The translations under genes and the position numbers were made by a program. The notes beneath the pieces are model-generated. The model did no database searches. It was given only the letters and a program-made list of their open reading frames with translations, and was not told where the DNA came from. Positions 1-6,345 of a stretch of 6,345 nt of DNA are shown piece by piece (within the stretch, counting starts at the first letter, position 1; every line of letters starts with the position of its first letter). The stretch is from assembly GCA_964471535.1 (NCBI GenBank), contig CAYYHA010000243.1:1-6345 (forward strand), read 5' to 3'. Source of the DNA: CAYYHA01 sp964471535. Its GTDB lineage: Bacteria; Myxococcota; Myxococcia; SLRQ01.

Positions 1-2088
1 TCCCAGCGCCGCTGCCTCCTGCGGCGCTGCCGCGGGGCGCTCCCCGGGCGCCGGGTGCACCCCCGTCCGAAGCGAGACCGGCGCCAGCCCCCGGCCCCGC
101 GCCTGTCGCGCCTCGCCGGGCACCACCCGCTCCGCGTACCGGGTGGCATCGGCCACCCGCCAGACCCCGTCGTGGACGTACTCCGCCCAGGCGTGGAGCG
201 TCGGCACGGCAGCCCCGTCCTCGCCCACATAGCCCACCGCCAGCCGCGCCGGCACACCGGCCGCCTGCAGGAGGAGGACGAGCACCCCGTTCTGTACGTC
301 GCAGTCCCCCGCCCGCTGGGACGCGGCCGCAGCGAGAAGGGCTGCGGGGCCGCCTTGGCCAGGCGGCACCTCGAGCGACCCCGGCCGGTAGGCCAGCGTC
401 CGGCCGACGTAGTGCGCAAGGAAGGCCACCCGCAGGTGGACCGGAAGTCCCTGCACCTGTGTCACCATCCTCCGGAACGGTTCGGGCAGCTCCGAAGGGG
501 GCAGCGGCGGCAAAGCGGCAGGCGCCTGCGGGCCTTTCTCACGCACCAGCGGTGCGGTCACGTAGGCGAGGACACCCTCCGACTCGAGGCCGGGAGGGAA
601 ATCGGCGACCACCTCCCCTTCGGGCGTCTCCCACAAGGGGATCGCCTTGCCCTGGAAGGACGCCGAGACGACGCCGTATCCGGCGGGCACGGGCACTCGG
701 ATGGCGCCGCCCCGCCGGTTGAGGTGGATGCGGAGGCGGGTGGTCCCCAGCATGACCCGGGGCCGATGGGGCCGCCAGGTGGCGCGGTCCAGGGCCCGGG
801 CGCCGGCGGTCGGATCGCGCATCCTCAGGATGCCCAGATAGATGCGCTCCCCCGCCGGCTCGTAGGCAAGCCCGATGGGCTGCTCCCACCGCGTCCCGGT
901 GCCCAGGGGCCCCCGGTAGGCCGCCCCGAGGCCTTCGTAGGCCCCGATGGCCTGGGCCTCCGAGGCGGCGGGCTCGGGGAGGGCCGGCCAGGGGTCAGGG
1001 GCGCCGCCGTGCCCACGAACGAAGAGGCCGGCGGCGAGCACGGCCGCAAGAAGGAGCGCGAGGCCGGCGAGACGCACCGGCCGCCGCAGAAGCTCGAATT
1101 CGCCTAGGCGGTCGAGGACCCGCCGCCACCAGGGCTGCGGGCACAGCGCGGCGAGTTGGCGGCTGACGACGCGCTTCAGCTCGCGCTCGGCCAGGCCGAC
1201 GAGACGCCGCAGAGCGGCGTCGCTTCGCGCATCGTCTCGGGAGAGCATCAGCTCGAGGCGCTCACTCTCGAGGATGGCCTGCGGCGCCAGGCCCTCGGGC
1301 AACAGATCGAAGTGAACGAGGCTGCGCGAGGTGGCCCGCTCGCTCGCGGAGAAGAGATCGCCGAGGGTCGCCGCCGACCGCACCCGGAGCCCGCGCGAGA
1401 AGAGCTCGATCCGCGGTGTCGAGGACAGCCCGACGACGCCCCGTTCCCGCCCGCGGCGAAAGGTGGAGGCCGGCGGCGGCAGCTCGAAGCGGTCCACGGC
1501 TCGGCGTCCGTTGACGGTGATCTCGACGGGCGTGCCCGGCCGGTCGAGCACCTCGAGAAAGCGGCCGTTTTGCCACACCGCTTCGAAGATCTTCCGCTCG
1601 AGATCGGGGACGGCCCCCGGGCGGACGAGTTCGACGCGGGTGCCGGGGTGCGCAAGCGCCGCTGCGCGCTGCTCGACCTCCACCGCCTCGAGTGCGCCTG
1701 CGATCTCGACCCGCCAGCCCATCCCCTCCCTCGGTCGCGAGGTGACGACGATGCGGGAGGGCTCGAACCGAAGCACGGACCAAAAGCCGACCCCGAAGCG
1801 GCCCACCTGGCGGCGATCACCCTCCTTGCTCGAAGCATAGAGGCGGAAGAGGTAGCGACGGGCGTGCTCGAAGCTCATCCCCTCGCCGTCGTCGGTGCAG
1901 ACGATGCGTGTCTGTGCCTCCCCCGCGCTCACCTCGAAGGAGATTCGTCTCGCGCCCGCGTCGCGGGCGTTCTGCAAGAGCTCCCGCACGAAGACCCACG
2001 GGTCGGGCCCGTAGCGCGCCGCCTCGACGCGCGCACGGTCGAGGAAGCTCGTTCCCTGGGACAGGGCGTCGCCCATCCCTTCCATCAT
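1..2088 (-). CDS. HSP90-like (GHKL) ATPase - transmembrane - transglutaminase-like fusion protein (3' end beyond window)
   Basis: The frame is open from ATG 2088 to the left edge: 696 codons and no stop. Residues ~10-155 form a Bergerat ATP-binding fold: N-box E36-LLQ-N40-AR-D43-A, G1 box D66-D-G-E-G70, G2 box G96-RF-G-V-G101, closing G149-T-R-V. Residues ~185-315 resemble the HSP90 middle domain (IELFSRGLRV at 227-236; LMLSRDDAR at 280-288, where HtpG has its NvSRE-type motif), so this is closer to HSP90 than to histidine kinases. One hydrophobic helix (~338-357) follows Arg-rich R335/R336/R339, predicting N-in, C-out. After a strand-rich stretch (~446-515) comes a transglutaminase core with Cys596 (GDCD), His632 (HAWAEY) and Asp647 (VADAT) at family-like spacing. 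The reaction could be protein crosslinking, deamidation or proteolysis; the sequence does not decide. In-frame ATGs at 2088, 2085 and 2076 compete; AGCAGG lies just upstream of the first two. It lies 109 bp downstream of the lipoprotein gene and is probably co-transcribed. The C-terminus is missing. Confidence 0.92.
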   Translation of the reverse strand, partial: MMEGMGDALSQGTSFLDRARVEAARYGPDPWVFVRELLQNARDAGARRISFEVSAGEAQTRIVCTDDGEGMSFEHARRYLFRLYASSKEGDRRQVGRFGVGFWSVLRFEPSRIVVTSRPREGMGWRVEIAGALEAVEVEQRAAALAHPGTRVELVRPGAVPDLERKIFEAVWQNGRFLEVLDRPGTPVEITVNGRRAVDRFELPPPASTFRRGRERGVVGLSSTPRIELFSRGLRVRSAATLGDLFSASERATSRSLVHFDLLPEGLAPQAILESERLELMLSRDDARSDAALRRLVGLAERELKRVVSRQLAALCPQPWWRRVLDRLGEFELLRRPVRLAGLALLLAAVLAAGLFVRGHGGAPDPWPALPEPAASEAQAIGAYEGLGAAYRGPLGTGTRWEQPIGLAYEPAGERIYLGILRMRDPTAGARALDRATWRPHRPRVMLGTTRLRIHLNRRGGAIRVPVPAGYGVVSASFQGKAIPLWETPEGEVVADFPPGLESEGVLAYVTAPLVREKGPQAPAALPPLPPSELPEPFRRMVTQVQGLPVHLRVAFLAHYVGRTLAYRPGSLEVPPGQGGPAALLAAAASQRAGDCDVQNGVLVLLLQAAGVPARLAVGYVGEDGAAVPTLHAWAEYVHDGVWRVADATRYAERVVPGEARQARGRGLAPVSLRTGVHPAPGERPAAAPQEAAALG

Positions 2089-2197
2089 ACCTGCTTGCGC
2101 CGCCGGCGCGGGCGCGGCGGGGAGGTGGCCGGGACGGCGGGTGCAGCGACGGCGCCCGCCGCCGGGGGGCTTTGCCGCGGCCGCCCGCTGCAGGCAG
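2089..2197 (-). other. Intergenic spacer between lipoprotein and ATPase-transglutaminase genes, with a GC-rich hairpin
   Basis: This 109-bp gap separates the lipoprotein stop from the ATPase start, both read on the minus strand. It holds an inverted repeat: CGGCGGGTGC at 2135-2144 and GCGCCCGCCG at 2152-2161 with a 7-nt loop. Read on the minus strand, the stem has seven contiguous GC pairs, one mismatch and two more pairs. No T-run follows, so it does not look like a standard intrinsic terminator. It could stabilise or separate the upstream transcript. No promoter could be recognised with confidence. Confidence 0.4.
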
Positions 2198-4384
2198 CTA
2201 CCGCACCGTCACCGTCACGTAGTTGCGATCACCGGGGACGTAGCTCGCCGAGGAGAAGGCGTAGTTGTCGACGATGAGGAGCACCGTCTCTTCCAGACCG
2301 GTGTCGTTGATCCAGTTGACACTCACGGGGCCGGCGTCCGAGCTGCCGTCGAGGCATTCCTTCTCCGGTGGGGCACCATCGAGGTAGGCACAGTCGTTCA
2401 TCGCCAGCCGAACGATCTCCGCCGCTGGGTCGGCGCCGCCCACGTCCGGCGTGCCCTCGGCGGCCACGCCGCTGACCTCCACGGTGAGGCTCGCGCCGTC
2501 GGGCACCGTCACGAAGAAGAAGGCATCGGCACCATCGTTGTAGTCGATGCAGCTGTTGCCCAGGGTGCTCGAAACCTCGTTTCCGTAGGCGGTCAGATCG
2601 AGGGCGAAGGTGGCCGAGCCGCTGATCGAGAGCGCGTTCTCGCAGAGGTCGGCCTCGCCCGCATAGACCGGGAGCGCCTCCCAATCGGCGTTCACCGTCA
2701 CCTCGCCCGAGCCTTCCTCCGCCCGAACCCTCACCACCGCGAAGCCATCGGCCTGCGGGATCCATCCGGCACTCGCCGCTGCACCGGGTGCTCCCGCCGG
2801 GGCGGTGGCCACCTGTTCGAAGGCTCCCTCGCTCTGGAAGAAGAGATCCATGGAGAGGCGCAGACTCGCGTCGGATGCGGTCGCAGTGATGTTCACCCGC
2901 CCGAAGGCGTCCCCGAGCGTCACGGGGAAGGCGAGGTAGGCGACGTCGCTGCCCATCGCGTCGAGGAGGCCGGCGCTGCCCGCCGTGGAGATTTCGCCTT
3001 GCGCAGGCGCCAGCGCGCTCATGGGGACCACGTCGTGCCCGTTCGTCCGCAGCCGGAAGCCGTAGTCGCCGCCACCGGTCTCCTCCGGCGCCTCGTCGGC
3101 GACCACGATGAAGGCCGTCTGCGCCTGCTCGAAGTAGGCCCGAGCCGTCCCCGACCCGCGGGCGAGGATCTGCGTGTCCACGTCGGTGATGAAGAGCAGC
3201 GGCTGCAGGGCCGAGGGCATGCCCGTGGGCTCGGCCGTCGCCTCGAGGAGCGTGCCCGCCGGTACGTCGACGTAGTAGAAGCGAAGCCCGCCGCTCGCGC
3301 CCTCCTGCATCTCCAGGGTCTCGGGCAGGGCCACGCCCTGGATGAGGTCCGGATCGATCCGGATCTCGTAGCTCGGGTCGGCCGCCCCCTGCACCTGCGT
3401 GTAGTCGGGCACCAGGATGAGGTCGCCCGACCCGCCCGCCACGGGAAAGTCCATGCCCTCACCGAGCGGAACCGAAGTGAGCCACCGCATCTGCGCATCG
3501 AAGACCAGGATCTCCGCCCCTTCGAAGGCGGGATCGCTCTCCGTGGCCCGCACGCCGATGAAGCGTGCGTCGCTTGCGGGGATGCGCACCGCGGCGTCCG
3601 AGACGGTGCCGTAGCGACCCGTTTGGGTCAGGGGGAGTGGACGGGGCGAGAGCGCGCTGGGATCGAGGCTTCGGCGGCGCTCCACCGTCACGAAGTAGCC
3701 GAAGTCCGCCCCACCGATGGGCGGGCCGAAGAGGTTGGTGAGCACCCCCTGGTCCGTGACCAGGAGAAGGTACTCCCCGTCCTCGGGGAAGAGGATCTCC
3801 CGCGACTGCATCCCCGCGCGGCCCAGCGGCAGCGCACGACCGCTCCACCGCGAGTTCTCGTCGACGGGGAGTACGAAGACCAGGGGCATGGGCAAGCCGT
3901 CGCTCACTGCGCTCACCGCGAGGATCTCCCCTGCCTGCGCGGAGAACTGGAAGAGGTCCAAGTCCTGGTCGGGGCTTTGGTCGCCGTCGTGGTCGACCGC
4001 CTCGATGATCCCATGGAGGATGAGGCTGTCCCCCTCCGGCGGCAGCGAGATCGCCGTAGGGTGTCCGCCGAAGCTCGGATCGTCCTCCTCCGAGGCCTCC
4101 ACCGGGGACTGGCGCGCGAGTGCCTCGGGTAGGCTGTAGCACACGCCGTCGAGGGCGACGGTTCCTTCGCCACAGATCGCCGCCAGATCGGGCACGCAGC
4201 GCTCGCCCTCCCGCGTGGTGCCCGCCTCGCACACCGAGTCGCCCAGGACACAGCGGTTGCCGTCCTTCACCGTACCGGGGCCGCAGGTGACCTCGGGCGC
4301 GGGGCCGGCGCAGCCGGCGCTGAGGCCGAGACCGGCCAGGGGGAGCAGCGCAGCGAGAGGAAAGCAGAGGTGGCGTCCATCCAT
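2198..4384 (-). CDS. Large secreted lipoprotein with Cys-rich repeats and tandem PPC-like beta-sandwich modules
   Basis: The protein has 728 residues. A short N-terminus, a hydrophobic core and the lipobox LSAGC place the lipid-bearing Cys at residue 25, so it is exported and membrane anchored; outer membrane or surface is likely but unproven. Three C-x10-C repeats follow (C34-C45, C52-C63, C71-C82), each with a C-x-x-G-T core. An acidic stretch at 131-143 (DHDGDQSPDQDLD) resembles a calcium-binding loop. About five modules follow at roughly 115-236, 250-345, 346-448, 455-568 and 575-728. Most end in an aromatic beta strand such as YGFRLR or NYVTVTVR, and units 1 and 3 look most like bacterial pre-peptidase C-terminal (PPC) domains. 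The last module has four cysteines (C581, C612, C665, C677), probably two disulfides. No protease or other catalytic domain is visible. The frame stays open upstream to ATG 4573, but the signal peptide and GGAGGG seven bases before 4384 fix the start. A binding, scaffold or adhesion role is possible; substrate unknown. Confidence 0.93.
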   Translation of the reverse strand: MDGRHLCFPLAALLPLAGLGLSAGCAGPAPEVTCGPGTVKDGNRCVLGDSVCEAGTTREGERCVPDLAAICGEGTVALDGVCYSLPEALARQSPVEASEEDDPSFGGHPTAISLPPEGDSLILHGIIEAVDHDGDQSPDQDLDLFQFSAQAGEILAVSAVSDGLPMPLVFVLPVDENSRWSGRALPLGRAGMQSREILFPEDGEYLLLVTDQGVLTNLFGPPIGGADFGYFVTVERRRSLDPSALSPRPLPLTQTGRYGTVSDAAVRIPASDARFIGVRATESDPAFEGAEILVFDAQMRWLTSVPLGEGMDFPVAGGSGDLILVPDYTQVQGAADPSYEIRIDPDLIQGVALPETLEMQEGASGGLRFYYVDVPAGTLLEATAEPTGMPSALQPLLFITDVDTQILARGSGTARAYFEQAQTAFIVVADEAPEETGGGDYGFRLRTNGHDVVPMSALAPAQGEISTAGSAGLLDAMGSDVAYLAFPVTLGDAFGRVNITATASDASLRLSMDLFFQSEGAFEQVATAPAGAPGAAASAGWIPQADGFAVVRVRAEEGSGEVTVNADWEALPVYAGEADLCENALSISGSATFALDLTAYGNEVSSTLGNSCIDYNDGADAFFFVTVPDGASLTVEVSGVAAEGTPDVGGADPAAEIVRLAMNDCAYLDGAPPEKECLDGSSDAGPVSVNWINDTGLEETVLLIVDNYAFSSASYVPGDRNYVTVTVR

Positions 4385-4391
4385 TCGAGAT

Positions 4392-4397
4392 CCCTCC
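4392..4397 (-). promoter_or_regulatory. Shine-Dalgarno site that fixes the lipoprotein start
   Basis: GGAGGG on the minus strand sits seven bases before the ATG at 4384, an ideal distance. It supports this internal Met over the in-frame ATG 63 codons upstream, which would bury the signal peptide. Confidence 0.85.
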
Positions 4398-4469
4398 GGT
4401 CCTGGGCGGCCGGCGTGTCTCGGCCACCGAAAGCAAGGTTCAGCCTCCCAGCGCCGAAGGCCGCAGGAT

Positions 4470-4495
4470 CGCCGTGGGGACGCAGCCCCACGCCG
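4470..4495. repeat. Inverted repeat in the divergent intergenic region
   Basis: CGTGGGG (4473-4479) and CCCCACG (4486-4492) form a perfect 7-bp dyad around a 6-nt spacer (ACGCAG). Beyond a single C/C mismatch two further pairs extend it to 4470-4495, giving 9 of 10 matched positions. It lies 85 bp upstream of the lipoprotein ATG and 77 bp upstream of the first LMF ATG. That is a plausible place for an operator serving both genes, or for a leader hairpin. The rest of the 188-bp region (4385-4572) shows no promoter boxes I would defend and no convincing small gene. Confidence 0.45.
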
Positions 4496-4572
4496 CGCTG
4501 CCCGCCGGACGCCTCTCCCGCAGCCCCCACCCGAGGGCCGCTTCGTGATAGTTCGGCGGGAGCAGGCGGTCA

Positions 4573-6150
4573 ATGTCGGCCGCGTCGCGGGCCCGGGCCC
4601 TTCGGCCGTCGCGACCGGCCCACGGCCGATTCGGTACGGCTTCCATGAACGCGGTCCTACAAGGCGCCCCGCCCCTCCGCCCCGCCCGGGGCCAGATGGC
4701 GCTCACCGTCTGGCTCTTCCAGCGCGGCCTCGCGCTCGTCTACCTCATCGCATTCGCTTCCTTTCTCGTGCAGGCCCCTGGCCTCGTGGGGCCACGGGGC
4801 ATCCTCCCTGCCTCCGAGTTCGGGCGTCCCGCCTTCCTGCTCGGGCACCTCGACGGCGGTGAGGTCATCGCGGTGGCCTGGGTCGGTCTCGCCGCCGCGG
4901 CCCTGCTCTTCGTGGGGCTGTGCCCGCCGCTCCTCGCCGCCGCCGCGTGGCTCGCGTATGGGGCGGTGGTCCGCGGGGGCAGCCTCTTCATGGGCTACCA
5001 GTGGGACGCCCTGCTCCTGGAGAGCGGCTTTCTCGCGATCTTCCTCTTCCCGCGCGAGCTTCTGCGCCTGCGCCCGGGGCCGCCCCCCGAAAGGGTGGCC
5101 CTCTGGCTCGAACGCTGGCTGCTCTTTCGGCTGCTCTTCCTCTCCGGAGTGGTCAAGCTCGCCTCGGGGGACCCTGCCTGGCGCGACTTGAGTGCGCTCG
5201 AGTACCACTTCTTCACGCAGCCCTTGCCCATGTGGACGAGCTGGTACGCCCACACACTCCCTCGCTGGCTGCTCCACGCCGGTACGGCCGTCATGTTCGT
5301 CATCGAGCTCGTCCTTCCCTTCGCCATCTTCCTGGGGCGACGTGGGCGACAGGTGGCGTGCGCCGGCTTCGTGCTCCTGATGATGGCCATCGCGGCGACG
5401 GGAAACTACGGCTTCTTCAACCTGCTCACCTGCGTGCTCTGCCTCTTGCTCCTCGACGATGCCGCGCTCCTCGCCGCCCTGCCGCAGCGGCTCCGGCGGC
5501 CCGTCCTCCTCTTCGCCTGTGGCGCCCGACCTCGCCCCCGCCGCCTCGGCCCACTGCTCCGTCTCGGCGGCGTTGCCGCCTTTTCCGTGACCCTGGTCCT
5601 CTTTCTCTCCACGCTCGGGCTGTGGACCCACCCACCCGCCTGGGTCGAGGCTTGGGTGCGAGCCGCGCGGAGTACCGGCGCGTTCCACACCTACGGACTC
5701 TTCGCCGTGATGACCAAAGAGCGGCCCGAGATCATCCTCGAAGGATCGGATGACGGCATCACCTGGCGCCCCTACGCCTTCCGCTACAAGCCCGGCGATC
5801 CGGGGCGCCCCCCCCCGGTCGTGGGGCCCCACATGCCCCGCCTCGACTGGCAGATGTGGTTCGCGGCGCTGCGGGGATGTCGCCGTGCCGGCTGGTTCGT
5901 CCGCTTCATGGAGCGACTGCTCGAGGGCTCGCCCGAGGTCCGCGCCCTCCTCGCCCGCGATCCCTTCGTGGATCACCCGCCGCGCTATCTGCGCAGCCGC
6001 CTCTATGAGTACCGCTTCTCCACACCGCAAGAGCGCGCCCAGACCGGCCAGTGGTGGGTTCGCAGGCCCGCCGGCCTTTTCTGTCCCGATGTGACACAGG
6101 TGGACGGCCGCATCACCGCGGTCCGCTTGCCCGAGCCCCCTTTACCGTAG
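4573..6150 (+). CDS. Lipase maturation factor family (LMF1/LMF2-like) polytopic membrane protein
   Basis: The protein has 525 residues. In vertebrates LMF1 acts in the ER to fold secreted lipases; the bacterial homologues have no settled function. Family landmarks appear in order: a first membrane helix (~45-67) followed by the VGPRGILPA loop; GYQWDALLLESGFLA at 141-155; RWLLFRLLFLSG with Lys195; YHFFTQPLPMWTSWY at 211-225; NYGFFNLL at 278-285; and a soluble C-terminal part with GITWRPYAFRYKPGD (395-409) and PHMPRLDWQMWFAAL (419-433). About eight or nine hydrophobic helices lie between 45 and 352; 366-525 is largely soluble. ATG 4573 has AGGCGG three bases and GGGAG ten bases upstream. Later in-frame Mets at 4645 and 4696 are alternatives, the last starting just before the conserved helix. 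It is divergent from the lipoprotein gene. No lipase is visible nearby, so its client is unknown. A run of nine C at 5808-5816 stays in frame. Confidence 0.93.
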   Translation: MSAASRARALRPSRPAHGRFGTASMNAVLQGAPPLRPARGQMALTVWLFQRGLALVYLIAFASFLVQAPGLVGPRGILPASEFGRPAFLLGHLDGGEVIAVAWVGLAAAALLFVGLCPPLLAAAAWLAYGAVVRGGSLFMGYQWDALLLESGFLAIFLFPRELLRLRPGPPPERVALWLERWLLFRLLFLSGVVKLASGDPAWRDLSALEYHFFTQPLPMWTSWYAHTLPRWLLHAGTAVMFVIELVLPFAIFLGRRGRQVACAGFVLLMMAIAATGNYGFFNLLTCVLCLLLLDDAALLAALPQRLRRPVLLFACGARPRPRRLGPLLRLGGVAAFSVTLVLFLSTLGLWTHPPAWVEAWVRAARSTGAFHTYGLFAVMTKERPEIILEGSDDGITWRPYAFRYKPGDPGRPPPVVGPHMPRLDWQMWFAALRGCRRAGWFVRFMERLLEGSPEVRALLARDPFVDHPPRYLRSRLYEYRFSTPQERAQTGQWWVRRPAGLFCPDVTQVDGRITAVRLPEPPLP

Positions 6151-6345
6151 GCCGCCTCGCGTGTCGCCGGCGGACAGCGGCTCCCCGATGCGCTCGATGC
6201 GGATCCGTGCCGGGCCCGTATCGTCCTCCGGGACGAAGTCGGGAAGCCAGAAGTAGAGGCGCCGGAACCCCTCCACCACAGTCCATTCGCCGTCCTCGAG
6301 CACGCCTAGGTAGCTGTCGAAGTCGAGGGCACGCTCCGCCGCCTC
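6142..6345 (-). CDS. C-terminal fragment of an unrecognised protein (5' end beyond window)
   Basis: From the right edge the minus strand gives 67 codons ending in TAA at 6144-6142. Third positions are almost all G or C and the composition is protein-like, rich in acidic and aromatic residues (DFDSYLGVLEDGEW, then RRLYFWLPDFVPEDD, then ARIRIERIGEPL). This supports a real gene over a chance frame. I recognise no family. It converges on the LMF gene, and the two reading frames overlap by 9 bp at their 3' ends. No terminator hairpin with a T-run is visible between them. Confidence 0.72.
   Translation of the reverse strand, partial: EAAERALDFDSYLGVLEDGEWTVVEGFRRLYFWLPDFVPEDDTGPARIRIERIGEPLSAGDTRGGLR

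Noticed and set aside
1..2088. The minus-strand gene as an ordinary sensor histidine kinase
   Set aside because: No H-box or dimerisation helix precedes the ATP fold, which starts at the N-terminus, and the following region resembles the HSP90 middle domain.
55..2277. Two long plus-strand open frames, 55-1107 and 1156-2277
   Set aside because: They are codon-phase antisense shadows of the minus-strand ATPase-transglutaminase gene. Their translations are rich in Arg, Gly and Pro without recognisable motifs, while the opposite strand has complete GHKL and transglutaminase motifs.
2141..4132. A 663-codon plus-strand open frame
   Set aside because: It is antisense to the lipoprotein gene and has no domain signature; the minus strand has a lipobox, a Shine-Dalgarno and repeated modules.
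4385..4573. A 63-codon N-terminal extension of the lipoprotein starting at ATG 4573
   Set aside because: The extension is Arg-rich and unlike a signal sequence; the internal Met at 4384 has an ideal ribosome site and is followed directly by a lipoprotein signal peptide.
4215..4862. A plus-strand frame of 215 codons spanning the divergent region
   Set aside because: It runs antisense to the lipoprotein start and out of frame with LMF; its Arg/Pro-rich product looks like a GC-driven chance frame.
4657..6030. A 457-codon minus-strand open frame
   Set aside because: It is antisense to the LMF gene. Its product is a low-complexity Glu/Gly/Arg-rich sequence, and the plus strand carries the conserved LMF motifs and membrane helices.
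1..6345. CRISPR array, tRNA, rRNA, insertion sequence or attachment site
   Set aside because: No regularly spaced repeats, cloverleaf, transposase motif or flanking target duplication was seen on either strand.

Overview
The window reads as GC-rich chromosomal DNA with dense coding and a strong preference for G or C at third codon positions. A large secreted lipoprotein with short Cys-rich N-terminal repeats and PPC-like modules, together with a bacterial lipase-maturation-factor homologue, suggests a Myxococcota or related deltaproteobacterial genome. That taxonomic guess rests on gene style only; there is no marker gene here.

Layout. Minus strand, 2088 down to 1: a 696-codon reading frame that is still open at the left edge. 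It encodes an HSP90-like (GHKL) ATPase module, one transmembrane helix, and a transglutaminase-like cysteine-protease-fold domain. It is the most interesting gene in the window. Because it has no stop inside the window, it is easily missed in favour of long antisense frames on the plus strand. Minus strand, 4384 to 2198, upstream of it in the same direction with a 109-bp gap: a 728-aa lipoprotein with a lipobox, three C-x10-C repeats and about five tandem beta-sandwich modules of PPC type. Then a 188-bp divergent intergenic region (4385-4572) with a strong Shine-Dalgarno for the lipoprotein and a 26-nt near-perfect inverted repeat. Plus strand, 4573-6150: a polytopic membrane protein of the lipase maturation factor (LMF1/LMF2) family. 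Minus strand, 6345 to 6142: the C-terminal 67 residues of an unrecognised gene whose stop codon lies inside the 3' end of the LMF gene, a convergent overlap of 9 bp.

How the genes may work together (inference). Everything identifiable points to the cell envelope: a lipoprotein, an ATPase tethered to the inner membrane with a predicted periplasmic transglutaminase/protease domain, and a membrane protein from a family linked to maturation of secreted proteins. The lipoprotein and ATPase-transglutaminase genes are co-directional and could form a transcript. The pair could be an ATP-gated envelope modification or proteolysis module with its lipoprotein partner. No phage-defence neighbour, mobile element, CRISPR array, tRNA or rRNA is visible.
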